64,000 nt of DNA from an uncultured Tenacibaculum sp. GTDB lineage: Bacteria > Bacteroidota > Bacteroidia > Flavobacteriales > Flavobacteriaceae. Below the pieces are notes generated by a model. It saw only the letters and a list, made by a program, of their open reading frames with translations. It had not been told where the DNA came from and ran no database searches. Position numbers and translations under genes: made by a program. The stretch spans positions 1-64,000 of the forward strand of contig NZ_CANNGG010000001.1 of assembly GCF_947504135.1 (NCBI RefSeq), read 5' to 3'. Below, in pieces: positions 45,243-53,446 of this stretch. Each line of letters starts with the position of its first letter. The first letter of the stretch is position 1.

Positions 45243-45545
45243 TTACTTTCTTTTCTTAGGACGCATTGCTATAATTTTCTTATTAACAACACCTCTACTT
45301 GTAATCATTCTTACAATTAAAGCTTGATTTTGAACATCTGATAAATCTATTTTTATTTGTTCTGAAGTTCCTTTGATGTAAGAATTATTTTCAACTCTCT
45401 TAATCAAAATACCATTCATACTATAAATCTCAATAGCTACATCTGTATCAAACTTATAATTATACTCAAGTGTTAGAGCTACCCTTCTTCATGTGGTTTA
45501 AATCTTGCGGAGCTTTGAACTTATTTTTAATCGCTAAATTTTATT
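45243..45545 (-). pseudogene. Remnant of a protein with a type IX secretion C-terminal sorting domain
   Basis: On the minus strand, 81 codons before a TAA at 45245-45243 read LEYNYKFDTDVAIEIYSMNG ... NNSYIKGTSEQIKIDLSDV and end NKKIIAMRPKKRK, the pattern of a Por/type IX C-terminal sorting domain. A TGA precedes it in frame. In another frame the DNA just upstream reads NKFKAPQDLNHMKKGSSNT and ends where the first frame takes over, so one frameshift would join them as ...SSNTLEYNY.... The rest of the gene is missing. This is a truncated, frameshifted end of a surface protein. Confidence 0.65.
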
Positions 45546-45594
45546 TTCAAGAAAAACCCTTAATTAAGTCAGGTTCTACTATATTTTTTAACAT

Positions 45595-45636
45595 AAAAAA
45601 ACCATCACCTTTTAATTATAAAAATGATGGCTTTTT
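45595..45636 (-). terminator. Terminator of the acidic protein gene
   Basis: On the minus strand, GCCATCA ... TGATGG stem with an A+T loop, followed by a T run, 29 nt beyond the stop of the minus-strand gene. Confidence 0.65.
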
Positions 45637-45666
45637 GCTTATTTATAAACAAATGTTTATGCTTTC

Positions 45667-46593
45667 TTATGCAAATCTTCTTTCTATAATTTCTAACAAT
45701 CTATTTTCGTATTCTTCTTTAGCTGACCAATCATAGTCTGGCTTAATCATTTTATTGATAAATTTTTTTGCTTCCTTTTCTGTTTTAAAGGTGTTCAATT
45801 GGGAAATAACTCGATTAAAATCGTTTTGATCACCATCAAATAAGTGTTTTACAAAAGCTATTCTGTCATTCAAGTCAATTTGAATTGTAGTCTGAAAATG
45901 ATCATTCAATGATTTCTTAGGCTCTGCTTTAGTAAATAAATCTGCCATTACATCTACCGAAATAGTATCTTGTAACTCATCTTCTAATGTTGGTGTTTTT
46001 CTCTCTCCTACATCTTTTACATCATTCTTTACATCTTCAGCATCGCCATGTAACAGTTTTTCTAACTCATCAAAAGGTTGTTCTATAATTTCATTAGTAA
46101 TTATTTCCTCATTAATCCCTTCAATTACCTTTTCAGCTATTTCTTCTGCTTCTTGATCAAAACCTTTTTTTAAATCTTCTTCTAAATGATGAACTGTTCT
46201 TCCCTCTAAAGGCTCCTCTTTATGTGCTTCTTCTATTTCTTCTGTAAACTCCTTTTCTTGAATTGGCTCTTCATTTTCTACCTCAGCTTCTAAATCACTT
46301 ACAACCTCTTTATCAAGCTCCTCGTTTATTTTTTCTTCCTTAGAAGAAATTTCTTCAACAACAACTTTTGTTTCCTTTTTCTCTTCAGCTAACAATACGT
46401 CTTTTAATAACTCCTCTTTAGTTTTTGTAGGATTAGGAGTATTATTTATATATTCTTCTACGTACGCTAAAACCGAAAGTTTTTCGTAAACCTCATATGC
46501 CTTTTGTTTTAACTCAAACACATCTTCTCTATTTTTCATCTGTAAGATACTGTGTGCTAAACTGGTTAAATCCGATGCTAGTTTTTTGTGCAT
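45667..46593 (-). CDS. Acidic protein of unknown function
   Basis: 308 residues, no signal peptide or transmembrane segment. The N-terminus (SDLTSLAHSILQMKNREDVFE, helical, about 6-60) and C-terminus (about 225-308, LNDRIAFVKHLFDGDQNDFNRVISQLN) look conserved and folded. The middle (70-210) is an Glu/Lys-rich linker. I do not recognise a characterised domain. It is divergent from tdk across ~100 nt. Proteins of this layout seem common in Flavobacteriaceae, so it is a real gene. Confidence 0.8.
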   Translation of the reverse strand: MHKKLASDLTSLAHSILQMKNREDVFELKQKAYEVYEKLSVLAYVEEYINNTPNPTKTKEELLKDVLLAEEKKETKVVVEEISSKEEKINEELDKEVVSDLEAEVENEEPIQEKEFTEEIEEAHKEEPLEGRTVHHLEEDLKKGFDQEAEEIAEKVIEGINEEIITNEIIEQPFDELEKLLHGDAEDVKNDVKDVGERKTPTLEDELQDTISVDVMADLFTKAEPKKSLNDHFQTTIQIDLNDRIAFVKHLFDGDQNDFNRVISQLNTFKTEKEAKKFINKMIKPDYDWSAKEEYENRLLEIIERRFA

Positions 46594-46694
46594 AAGTTGT
46601 TGTTTGAATTTAATTTTTGCTGTTAAATTTTAATAAATTTGTTCCTCATTCGAAAGTAATACAAAAATCAATAATTAGAGCTTAAAATTACAAA

Positions 46695-47309
46695 ATGTTT
46701 CTTGAAAATACAGTAAATCATACAGAACAATTTGGTTGGATTGAGGTAATTTGTGGCTCAATGTTTTCGGGAAAAACCGAAGAATTAATTCGTAGACTTA
46801 AACGTGCGCAATTTGCTAAACAACGTGTTGAGATTTTTAAACCTGCAGTTGATACAAGATACGATGACGAAGAAGTAGTATCGCACAATGAAAATAGGAT
46901 TCGTTCTACACCTGTTCCTGCATCTTCTAATATTAGATTATTAGCCAATGATGTTGATGTAATAGGAATAGACGAAGCCCAATTTTTTGATGATGAAATT
47001 GTAGCTGTTTGTAACGATTTAGCTAATAGAGGAATTCGTGTTATCGTAGCTGGTTTAGACATGGATTTTAAAGGAAAACCGTTTGGTCCTATGCCTGCTT
47101 TAATGGCTACTGCAGAATATGTTACTAAGGTTCATGCTGTATGTACACGCACGGGAAATTTAGCCCATTATAGTTATAGAAAAGCGCAAAGTGATGACTT
47201 AGTATTTTTGGGGGAAACTCAAGAGTACGAACCTTTAAGTAGAGCCGCCTATTATAAGGCTATGAAAAAACACGAAACACCTAATAAAAAAGACAATAAT
47301 GGACAATAA
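46695..47309 (+). CDS. tdk: Thymidine kinase (zinc-ligand-poor)
   Basis: 204 residues. Walker A is [15 protein letters not shown] (about 21-35), the DExx-like [14 protein letters not shown] follows, and the lasso region has [15 protein letters not shown]. It phosphorylates thymidine for dTTP salvage. The usual structural zinc site needs four Cys; here only the first Cys of the first pair remains (CTRTG for CTKCG), and the second pair is replaced by LSRAAYY. The kinase core is complete. The last 11 nt overlap the alr start. Confidence 0.93.
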   Translation: MFLENTVNHTEQFGWIEVICGSMFSGKTEELIRRLKRAQFAKQRVEIFKPAVDTRYDDEEVVSHNENRIRSTPVPASSNIRLLANDVDVIGIDEAQFFDDEIVAVCNDLANRGIRVIVAGLDMDFKGKPFGPMPALMATAEYVTKVHAVCTRTGNLAHYSYRKAQSDDLVFLGETQEYEPLSRAAYYKAMKKHETPNKKDNNGQ

Positions 47310-48402
47310 TCACGTAACCGTATTAGAAATTGACGCTAAAGCTGTGCTACACAACTTAGCCTATTTTAAACAAAAGCTACAACCCAAAACAAAAATTTTA
47401 GTAGTTGTTAAAGCTTTTGGTTACGGAAGTGAGTCTACAGAAATTGCAAAAATTGTAGAAGACCAAGTTGATTATTTTGCTGTTGCTTATTCAAATGAAG
47501 GAATTGCTTTACGTGAAGCAGGAATCTCAACTCCTATTTTAGTTCTAAACCCTCAAATTCAAAACTTAAAAGATATTGTTAAGTATCGTTTAGAACCTAA
47601 TCTATATAATTTTAAAATCTTTGATGCTTTTTTAAAGCTTGCTGATGAAGAACCTCTGATGAACTACCCTATTCATTTAAAATTTAACACAGGGTTAAAT
47701 AGAGTAGGCTTTTGGCATACTGACGTTCCAACTATTGTAGCTGAGCTAAAAAAATCAAACAATGTAAAAGTTGAATCAATGTTTTCTCATTTGGCTGCTA
47801 GTGAAGATCCCCGTGAGCAAGAATTTACTATCGGTCAAATTAACAACTTTGCTTACATAGTAAAACAAGTTTATGAGCACTTAGGATACCAACCTATGAT
47901 ACACATTTTAAATACATCTGGTATTATAAATTATCCACAGGCTCAATTTGATATGGTACGCTTAGGCATAGGCTTATATGGTTTCGGAAATGATGAACAG
48001 GAAACAGCTCAACTTAAAAACACACATACGCTTAAATCTATAATTTCTCAAATTAATATAGTTCAACCAGGTGAAACAGTTGGATACAATAGAGCTTTTG
48101 TTGCTAATCAACCTACAAGAAGCGCTACCATTCCTATAGGACATGCAGATGGTATATCAAGAAAGTTAGGAAATAAAAATGGATTTGTGTTCATTAACAA
48201 TAAACCAGCTCCTATTATTGGAAATGTTTGTATGGATATGATAATGGTTGATGTTACTAAAATTGATTGTAATGAAGGTGACGAGGTCATTATTTTCAAC
48301 CATCAACAACACGTAGAATATATGGCTCATAAGTGTGAAACTATTTCGTATGAAATACTTACTGCCTTATCTCAACGTATAAAAAGATTGGTTAAAAGCT
48401 AA
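47299..48402 (+). CDS. alr: Alanine racemase
   Basis: 367 residues, PLP fold type III, making D-alanine for peptidoglycan. The Schiff-base lysine is Lys38 in [10 protein letters not shown] (VVKA-x-AYG in most). [12 protein letters not shown] holds the catalytic Tyr, and [13 protein letters not shown] is a family signature near the C-terminal beta domain. It overlaps tdk by 11 nt, so translation is probably coupled. The two share an operon but not a pathway. Confidence 0.95.
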   Translation: MDNNHVTVLEIDAKAVLHNLAYFKQKLQPKTKILVVVKAFGYGSESTEIAKIVEDQVDYFAVAYSNEGIALREAGISTPILVLNPQIQNLKDIVKYRLEPNLYNFKIFDAFLKLADEEPLMNYPIHLKFNTGLNRVGFWHTDVPTIVAELKKSNNVKVESMFSHLAASEDPREQEFTIGQINNFAYIVKQVYEHLGYQPMIHILNTSGIINYPQAQFDMVRLGIGLYGFGNDEQETAQLKNTHTLKSIISQINIVQPGETVGYNRAFVANQPTRSATIPIGHADGISRKLGNKNGFVFINNKPAPIIGNVCMDMIMVDVTKIDCNEGDEVIIFNHQQHVEYMAHKCETISYEILTALSQRIKRLVKS

Positions 48403-48447
48403 TTTTTTTATATTTTTCAGTTCAATTAACTATTAAAAATCAAAAAT

Positions 48448-48855
48448 ATGGGAATGCTCAAAGAGTTTAAAGACTTTGCAATGAAAGGAAATTTAGTGGA
48501 CATTGCAGTAGGTTTTGTAATGGGTGCTGCTTTTAAACAAGTGGTAACTTCTTTCACTGGAGGAATTGTTTCTCCTTTAATTGGACTTATTTTCAAAGCC
48601 GACTTTAAAGACGTAAAATACATACTTAAAGAAGGAGTTGCTGATGAAGCAGGTAAAGTAACAGGAGAAGTTGCCTTGATGTATGGTGAGTTTTTAACCA
48701 ATGTTATCGATTTTATTATTGTAGCTTTTGTTATGTTTATGGTGGTAAAAGCAGTAAATGCTATGAAGAAAAAAGAAGAACCTGCTCCAGAAGCTCCAAA
48801 GGGACCTAGTCAAGAAGAACTATTAGCAGAAATTAGAGATTTACTAAAAAAGTAA
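48448..48855 (+). CDS. mscL: Large-conductance mechanosensitive channel
   Basis: 135 residues: N-terminal amphipathic FKDFAMKGNLVDIAVGFVMG leads into the pore helix TM1 (about 15-40, with AFKQVV following), a periplasmic loop, TM2 (about 76-100) and a cytoplasmic charged helix ending EELLAEIRDLLKK. MscL opens under membrane tension to relieve osmotic shock. It lies 45 nt after alr and may be co-transcribed. It ends at a bidirectional terminator. Confidence 0.97.
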   Translation: MGMLKEFKDFAMKGNLVDIAVGFVMGAAFKQVVTSFTGGIVSPLIGLIFKADFKDVKYILKEGVADEAGKVTGEVALMYGEFLTNVIDFIIVAFVMFMVVKAVNAMKKKEEPAPEAPKGPSQEELLAEIRDLLKK

Positions 48856-48874
48856 TCCGATTAAATATTAAATA

Positions 48875-48905
48875 GAAAAGCTCGCAATTGCGAGCTTTTC
48901 TATTT
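48875..48905. terminator. Bidirectional terminator
   Basis: Perfect palindrome with arms GAAAAGCTCGCAA and TTGCGAGCTTTTC between the convergent mscL and AhpD-like genes. Confidence 0.88.
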
Positions 48906-48924
48906 TCTGATAGTTCTATATAAT

Positions 48925-49515
48925 TTACACATGCTTTCCTTTCTCCCAACCATGTTTTCCTAAATACTGTTCACCACTTTCAACCGCACCATCTTCAATA
49001 CTTGTTCCCATAGAATCATTCCAACGATTTAAATATCCGAAGAGAGAAATTACTCCTAACATTTCAACTATTTCCCCTTCATCCCAATATTTATACAATT
49101 CTTCTTTAACTTTCTCATCCACCATATTTGGAACCATAGAAGCTGCCAATGAAAAATCTAACGCAGCACGTTCAGCATCAGAAAAGGCAGAGTGTGTTTT
49201 GTACTCCCAAATATTATCTAATTGTTCTTGTTCTGCACCATAACGCTCAGCAGCACGAATTGCATGTGCTTGACAATAACGACAACCTGTAGCATTGCTA
49301 CTTACCCAAGCAATCATCCGTTTTAAAGCAGAAGTTACGCGACCGTGGTTAGCCATTACCGCTTTGTTTAAATTGATAAATGCTTTGGAAATTTCTGGTC
49401 GTCGTTGCATGGTTAACACTGAATTCGGACAAAAACCTAAGGTTTCATTATAAAAATCAGATAATTGTTTCGTTTCCGCATCATGATTCGGATCTAAAGG
49501 AGTTACTAAAGGCAT
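48925..49515 (-). CDS. AhpD-like carboxymuconolactone decarboxylase-family protein
   Basis: 196 residues, helical. The redox motif CRYCQAHAIRAAERYG (Cys-x2-Cys-x2-His) is at about 78-93, as in AhpD-like peroxidase-related proteins. LDFSLAASMVPNMVDEKVKE and EIVEMLGVISLFGYLNRWND follow. It probably reduces or detoxifies peroxides with a thiol partner. It is divergent from an OsmC-type peroxidase across 120 nt, consistent with a shared oxidative-stress theme. Confidence 0.88.
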   Translation of the reverse strand: MPLVTPLDPNHDAETKQLSDFYNETLGFCPNSVLTMQRRPEISKAFINLNKAVMANHGRVTSALKRMIAWVSSNATGCRYCQAHAIRAAERYGAEQEQLDNIWEYKTHSAFSDAERAALDFSLAASMVPNMVDEKVKEELYKYWDEGEIVEMLGVISLFGYLNRWNDSMGTSIEDGAVESGEQYLGKHGWEKGKHV

Positions 49516-49635
49516 AGATTTATTTTTTAAGTTTTTAATACTAACTTTTTACTGTAAGTTTGTGTTACTATTTAAATGTACTAAGTCGAAATACACACAG
49601 GCTTACTTACGCAATAAACAAAAAACCATCAAGAT

Positions 49636-50061
49636 ATGGCAACAAACACAGTTACAACCGTTTGGAAAGAAAACATGCAATTTGAAAGTGACAACCCTAG
49701 TGGACATTCAATAGTTATTGATACTTCTGAAGAGCATGGAGGAAATAATACTGGTTTACGACCTAAAGCTATGATGCTTTCATCGTTAGCAGGTTGTTCT
49801 GGTTTAGATATCGTACCTATGCTAGAAAAAATGCGTGTAAAAATTGATGATTTTAAAATTGTTGTTACTGGTGAATTAACTGAAGAGCACCCAAAATATT
49901 ATCATAAAGTTTTAGTGGATTATCATTTTTACGGAAGTGATTTAGACGAAAAAAAAATTAACAAAGCAGTAGATTTATCGATAGAAAAATACTGTGGTGT
50001 TATGGAAATGTTTAGAAAATTTGCTGATGTAACTACTGCTATTCACTTACATAATAACTAA
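49636..50061 (+). CDS. OsmC/Ohr-family protein
   Basis: 141 residues. The two conserved cysteines are in SSLAGCSGLDIVPMLEKMR (about Cys56) and IEKYCGVMEMF (about Cys117), the peroxidatic pair of OsmC/YhfA proteins. The first strands (VWKENMQFESDNPSG) are typical. It probably detoxifies organic hydroperoxides. It lies 21 nt before recJ on the same strand and is divergent from the AhpD-like gene. Confidence 0.9.
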   Translation: MATNTVTTVWKENMQFESDNPSGHSIVIDTSEEHGGNNTGLRPKAMMLSSLAGCSGLDIVPMLEKMRVKIDDFKIVVTGELTEEHPKYYHKVLVDYHFYGSDLDEKKINKAVDLSIEKYCGVMEMFRKFADVTTAIHLHNN

Positions 50062-50082
50062 TCTATTTTCGATAAAACTGCT

Positions 50083-51768
50083 ATGCGCTGGACATTAAAA
50101 CCGCAACCAGACACTATTAAAGTAAAACAATTAGCCAAAGAACTATCTATCGACACAACCTTGGCTAAAATTTTAGTACAACGTGGTATTGAAACCTTTG
50201 AAGAAGCTAAACATTTCTTTCGCCCTTCGTTGAGTGATTTACATGATCCTTTTTTAATGAAGGATATGGAGCTTGCAGTACAACGCATAGAAACTGCTAT
50301 TACTAATAACGAAAATATTTTAGTTTTTGGCGATTACGATGTTGACGGAACTACCGCTGTTTCTTTACTATCTTCTTACCTAAAAACAATTCATCCTAAT
50401 ATTGCAACCTATATTCCTGATCGATATGAAGAAGGATATGGTATTTCTTTTCAAGGAATTGATTTTGCTGAAGACAATGGTTTTTCACTTATCGTAGCTT
50501 TAGACTGCGGAATTAAAGCTATTGATAAAGTTGCCTATGCTACTGAAAAAAATATTGATTTTATTATTTGTGACCACCACAAATCTGGAAATGAAATTCC
50601 TAAAGCAGTTGCTGTTTTAAATCCTAAGCAAATAGATTGTAACTATCCATATGATGAACTGTGTGGCTGTGGTGTTGGTTTTAAATTAATTCAAGCATTA
50701 GCTTCAAAAAGAAATCAAACAATTGACGATTTAATTCCATATTTAGATTTAGTAGCTACTGCAATTGCAGCTGATATTGTTCCGATGACTGGCGAAAATA
50801 GAGTTCTAGCTTATCATGGATTACAAGTCATTAATTCACAACCCAGAAATGGTATTAAGGCTATTATTCATCAGTTACAAAAAAAAGAACTCACTATTAC
50901 CGATGTTGTTTTCATAATCGCTCCGCGGATAAATGCTGCTGGGAGAATGAAACACGGAAACTACGCTGTTGAATTGTTAACCGAAATGGATTTTGATTCA
51001 GCAGTTGAATTTGCTTCTGCAATTGAAAAGTTCAATTCCGATAGAAAAGAGCTAGATAGAGCAATTACACAAGAAGCTTTATTACAAATTGAAAAAAATA
51101 ACGAACAAGAAAATTACACCACAGTTGTTTTTGACGAAAATTGGCACAAAGGAGTCATTGGTATTGTAGCCTCACGCTTAACAGAAACCTACTACAGACC
51201 TACCTTGGTTTTTACTAAAAGTGGTGAAAAATTAGCTGCCTCAGCTCGCTCTGTAAAAGGATTTGATGTATATAATGCTCTAGAACAATGCTCAGAGTTT
51301 ATTGAACAATTTGGCGGACATAAATATGCAGCGGGTTTAACCTTGTTACCCGAACAATATGAAAATTTTAAAAATAAGTTTGAAGAAGTAGTGAAAGCCA
51401 CTATTGATAAAGACTTGTTAACTCCAGAAATTACTATTGATGCTGAGCTTGACCTATCAGAAATCACACCTAAGTTTTTCCGTATAGTCCAACAAATGGC
51501 TCCGTTTGGCCCGCTAAACATGAAACCAATTTTTACTACTTCAGCAGTAAGAGATAATGGATATGGTAAACAAGTAGGAGCTGACAGTAGCCATTTAAAG
51601 TTGAATATCATTTATGGCTCTGACCAAAAAACATATAATGCTATTGGATTTGGTTTAGGCAATAAAATATCAGCTGTACATAACGATTTTGACATTGTAT
51701 ATACTTTAGATGAAAACACATGGAACGGACACACAACTATACAATTGATTTTAAAAGACTTAAAATAG
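50083..51768 (+). CDS. recJ: Single-stranded-DNA-specific exonuclease RecJ
   Basis: 561 residues. The DHH-type motifs are clear: VFGDYDVDGTTAVSLL, ALDCGIKA, CDHHKSGNEIPKAVAVLNPK (the DHH motif) and the DHHA1 domain with SARSVKGFDVYNAL and FGGHKYAAGLTL. The OB-like C-terminal domain (about 455-561) follows. It degrades single-stranded DNA 5' to 3' in RecF-type recombination and repair. Confidence 0.97.
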   Translation: MRWTLKPQPDTIKVKQLAKELSIDTTLAKILVQRGIETFEEAKHFFRPSLSDLHDPFLMKDMELAVQRIETAITNNENILVFGDYDVDGTTAVSLLSSYLKTIHPNIATYIPDRYEEGYGISFQGIDFAEDNGFSLIVALDCGIKAIDKVAYATEKNIDFIICDHHKSGNEIPKAVAVLNPKQIDCNYPYDELCGCGVGFKLIQALASKRNQTIDDLIPYLDLVATAIAADIVPMTGENRVLAYHGLQVINSQPRNGIKAIIHQLQKKELTITDVVFIIAPRINAAGRMKHGNYAVELLTEMDFDSAVEFASAIEKFNSDRKELDRAITQEALLQIEKNNEQENYTTVVFDENWHKGVIGIVASRLTETYYRPTLVFTKSGEKLAASARSVKGFDVYNALEQCSEFIEQFGGHKYAAGLTLLPEQYENFKNKFEEVVKATIDKDLLTPEITIDAELDLSEITPKFFRIVQQMAPFGPLNMKPIFTTSAVRDNGYGKQVGADSSHLKLNIIYGSDQKTYNAIGFGLGNKISAVHNDFDIVYTLDENTWNGHTTIQLILKDLK

Positions 51769-51834
51769 TCGCTACTTTTATTTAGAATAATTCCAAATAA
51801 TCTTATATATTTGTTACGGTAATAAAATATAGTT

Positions 51835-52179
51835 ATGGACGGAATTACTAAAATATACGACAACAACATAGGTATTTCATTTCACTGGAAAGATAACAAC
51901 TCTAAGCTAGTTCAATTAATATTTAGAGATACAGGGTTTCATTTAACTGAAGAAGAAATTGAATTATTTTTAGAAAAAGTTACTGATTCAAAACTTCAAA
52001 AAAACTGCGCTACTTGTAGCAAAGGTAAAGACTGTAGGTCCATTCTACTTCAAACTCCCTCTGATAAAGTTAGTATGGCAGTATCATCAATTGAATTATG
52101 GCAAATAGACGACCTTTTAAAAGGTACTTTGTTTCAACTGAGAATGAACAATTATTTAAATGATATATGTAAAAATTAA
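51835..52179 (+). CDS. Small conserved protein with a cysteine cluster
   Basis: 114 residues, soluble. The N-terminus (ISFHWKDNNSKLVQLIFRD) is beta-rich, then a helix (TEEEIELFLEKVTDSKLQ) and a Cys cluster NCATCSKGKDCRSILLQTP that could bind a metal, and the end IELWQIDDLLKGTLFQLRMN. I recognise similar short proteins from Bacteroidota genomes but no assigned function (probably a DUF). It lies alone between recJ and a strong bidirectional terminator. Confidence 0.75.
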   Translation: MDGITKIYDNNIGISFHWKDNNSKLVQLIFRDTGFHLTEEEIELFLEKVTDSKLQKNCATCSKGKDCRSILLQTPSDKVSMAVSSIELWQIDDLLKGTLFQLRMNNYLNDICKN

Positions 52180-52205
52180 AAAGGCTTGCAATTGCAAGCC
52201 TTTTT
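52178..52205. terminator. Bidirectional terminator
   Basis: Perfect palindrome AAAAAGGCTTGCAA / TTGCAAGCCTTTTT with T runs on both strands. It begins at the stop of the small gene. Confidence 0.9.
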
Positions 52206-52210
52206 AATTT

Positions 52211-53260
52211 TTAATCTTCTTTAATTAAGTACATATATACTGGATAATGATCACTATACCCTCCTGTATATCTCCCATAAGAAAAACTTCTGAAAGGATA
52301 CCCTTTATAACGCCCACTCTTTTGGGTTAAAAAACGTTTATTAAAGATTCCTGACTTAAACATTTTGTATGTTGAAAAATCTTTTTTCCCTTTGTCTAAT
52401 AACGGAAAGGTGAACATAATTTGATCAAATAAATTGATGTTATCTCTGTACCCTAATGTATTAAATCCACGACGGAACATATCTTCATAAGGATTATAAA
52501 TATCTCCTTCTTTTACATTTTTCTTTTTACTCTTTGTTTGTAAAACAGTTTTAAAACTAGAGTTGATAGGATCATCGTTAAAATCACCCATAATTAACAC
52601 TTTCGGGTTCGGGTCGTTCAGCTTAATTTTTTCAATAATTTGCTTCACCTTATAAGCCGCCTTTTCACGCAAAGGTCTACTTTTAGCTTCTCCTCCTCTA
52701 CGAGATGGCCAGTGATTTACAATAACATGTATCAATTCGTCATCTAAATAACCTGATACTAATAAAATATCACGTGTATGAACTTTATAGTTTTGATCAT
52801 AAATATTAGGGTCAAAAGCCTCAAAGTGTATTGGTTTAAAATATCTTGGTTGGTATAAAAGAGCTACATCAATTCCTCTTTTATCAGGAGAGTCAAAATG
52901 TATAATACTATAACGTTTCTTTTTTAATCTTTCAGAAGCAACTAAATCTTCTAAAACTTTTTTGTTTTCAACTTCAGCAACCCCAAGAATTGCAGGGCTT
53001 GTATTCGCTTTTTCTTCTCCTAATTGTGAAATTACCTCACCAAGCTTATCTATTTTATCCCAATAAACCTCTTCCTTATCTCCTTTCATTTCCATGATAG
53101 GGCTTGCTTCATCATTCTTTTCAGGATCATTTTCAGTATCAAAAAGGTTTTCTAAATTATAAAACCCTACAGTTCTAATTTTATATTTCTTTCCCTCTTG
53201 TTGTGCGTAAGTAGAAAAACCAACAAAAATTAAAACTAAAAGTGTAGCTATATTTCTCAT
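52211..53260 (-). CDS. Secreted endonuclease/exonuclease/phosphatase-fold enzyme
   Basis: 349 residues with a signal peptide (1-19, ending STYAQQ). The EEP domain is complete: VGFYNLENLFDTEN, AILGVAEVENKKVLEDL, VNHWPSRRGG, IMGDFNDDP and SDHYPVYMYL, carrying the Glu, Asp/Asn and His of the metal active site. It lies outside the inner membrane and could cut DNA/RNA or phosphate esters. It is divergent from a TonB receptor with a DUF5689 lipoprotein, a combination that fits extracellular nucleic-acid or phosphate scavenging. Confidence 0.88.
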   Translation of the reverse strand: MRNIATLLVLIFVGFSTYAQQEGKKYKIRTVGFYNLENLFDTENDPEKNDEASPIMEMKGDKEEVYWDKIDKLGEVISQLGEEKANTSPAILGVAEVENKKVLEDLVASERLKKKRYSIIHFDSPDKRGIDVALLYQPRYFKPIHFEAFDPNIYDQNYKVHTRDILLVSGYLDDELIHVIVNHWPSRRGGEAKSRPLREKAAYKVKQIIEKIKLNDPNPKVLIMGDFNDDPINSSFKTVLQTKSKKKNVKEGDIYNPYEDMFRRGFNTLGYRDNINLFDQIMFTFPLLDKGKKDFSTYKMFKSGIFNKRFLTQKSGRYKGYPFRSFSYGRYTGGYSDHYPVYMYLIKED

Positions 53261-53344
53261 TTAATAAATTTTACCCTGCAAAAATAAAACAATTTTTCAT
53301 GTCTATTTTTTATAATTAAATAATTAATTTCTTAATAATACTGT

Positions 53345-53380
53345 CTTAACCTAAACATAATGAGAAATTTCTTAATTTTG
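53345..53380 (+). promoter_or_regulatory. PHO-box-like motif and -7 element before the TonB receptor
   Basis: CTTAACC-TAAA-CATAATG (53345-53362, 7-4-7 spacing) is followed after 10 nt by TAATTTTG (53373-53380), a full TANNTTTG match. No TTG lies at the -33 position. The second half-site is weak. Confidence 0.45.
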
Positions 53381-53446
53381 TCACCCTTTGGTTTTTAATA
53401 GAATCAGAGGAGTTAACAAATTTAAATATTTTATAAACAATCATTT

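Noticed and set aside
45470-45736. 88-codon plus-strand frame in the gap after the universal stress protein
   Set aside because: Runs antisense through the sorting-domain remnant and into the acidic protein gene; no recognisable domain.
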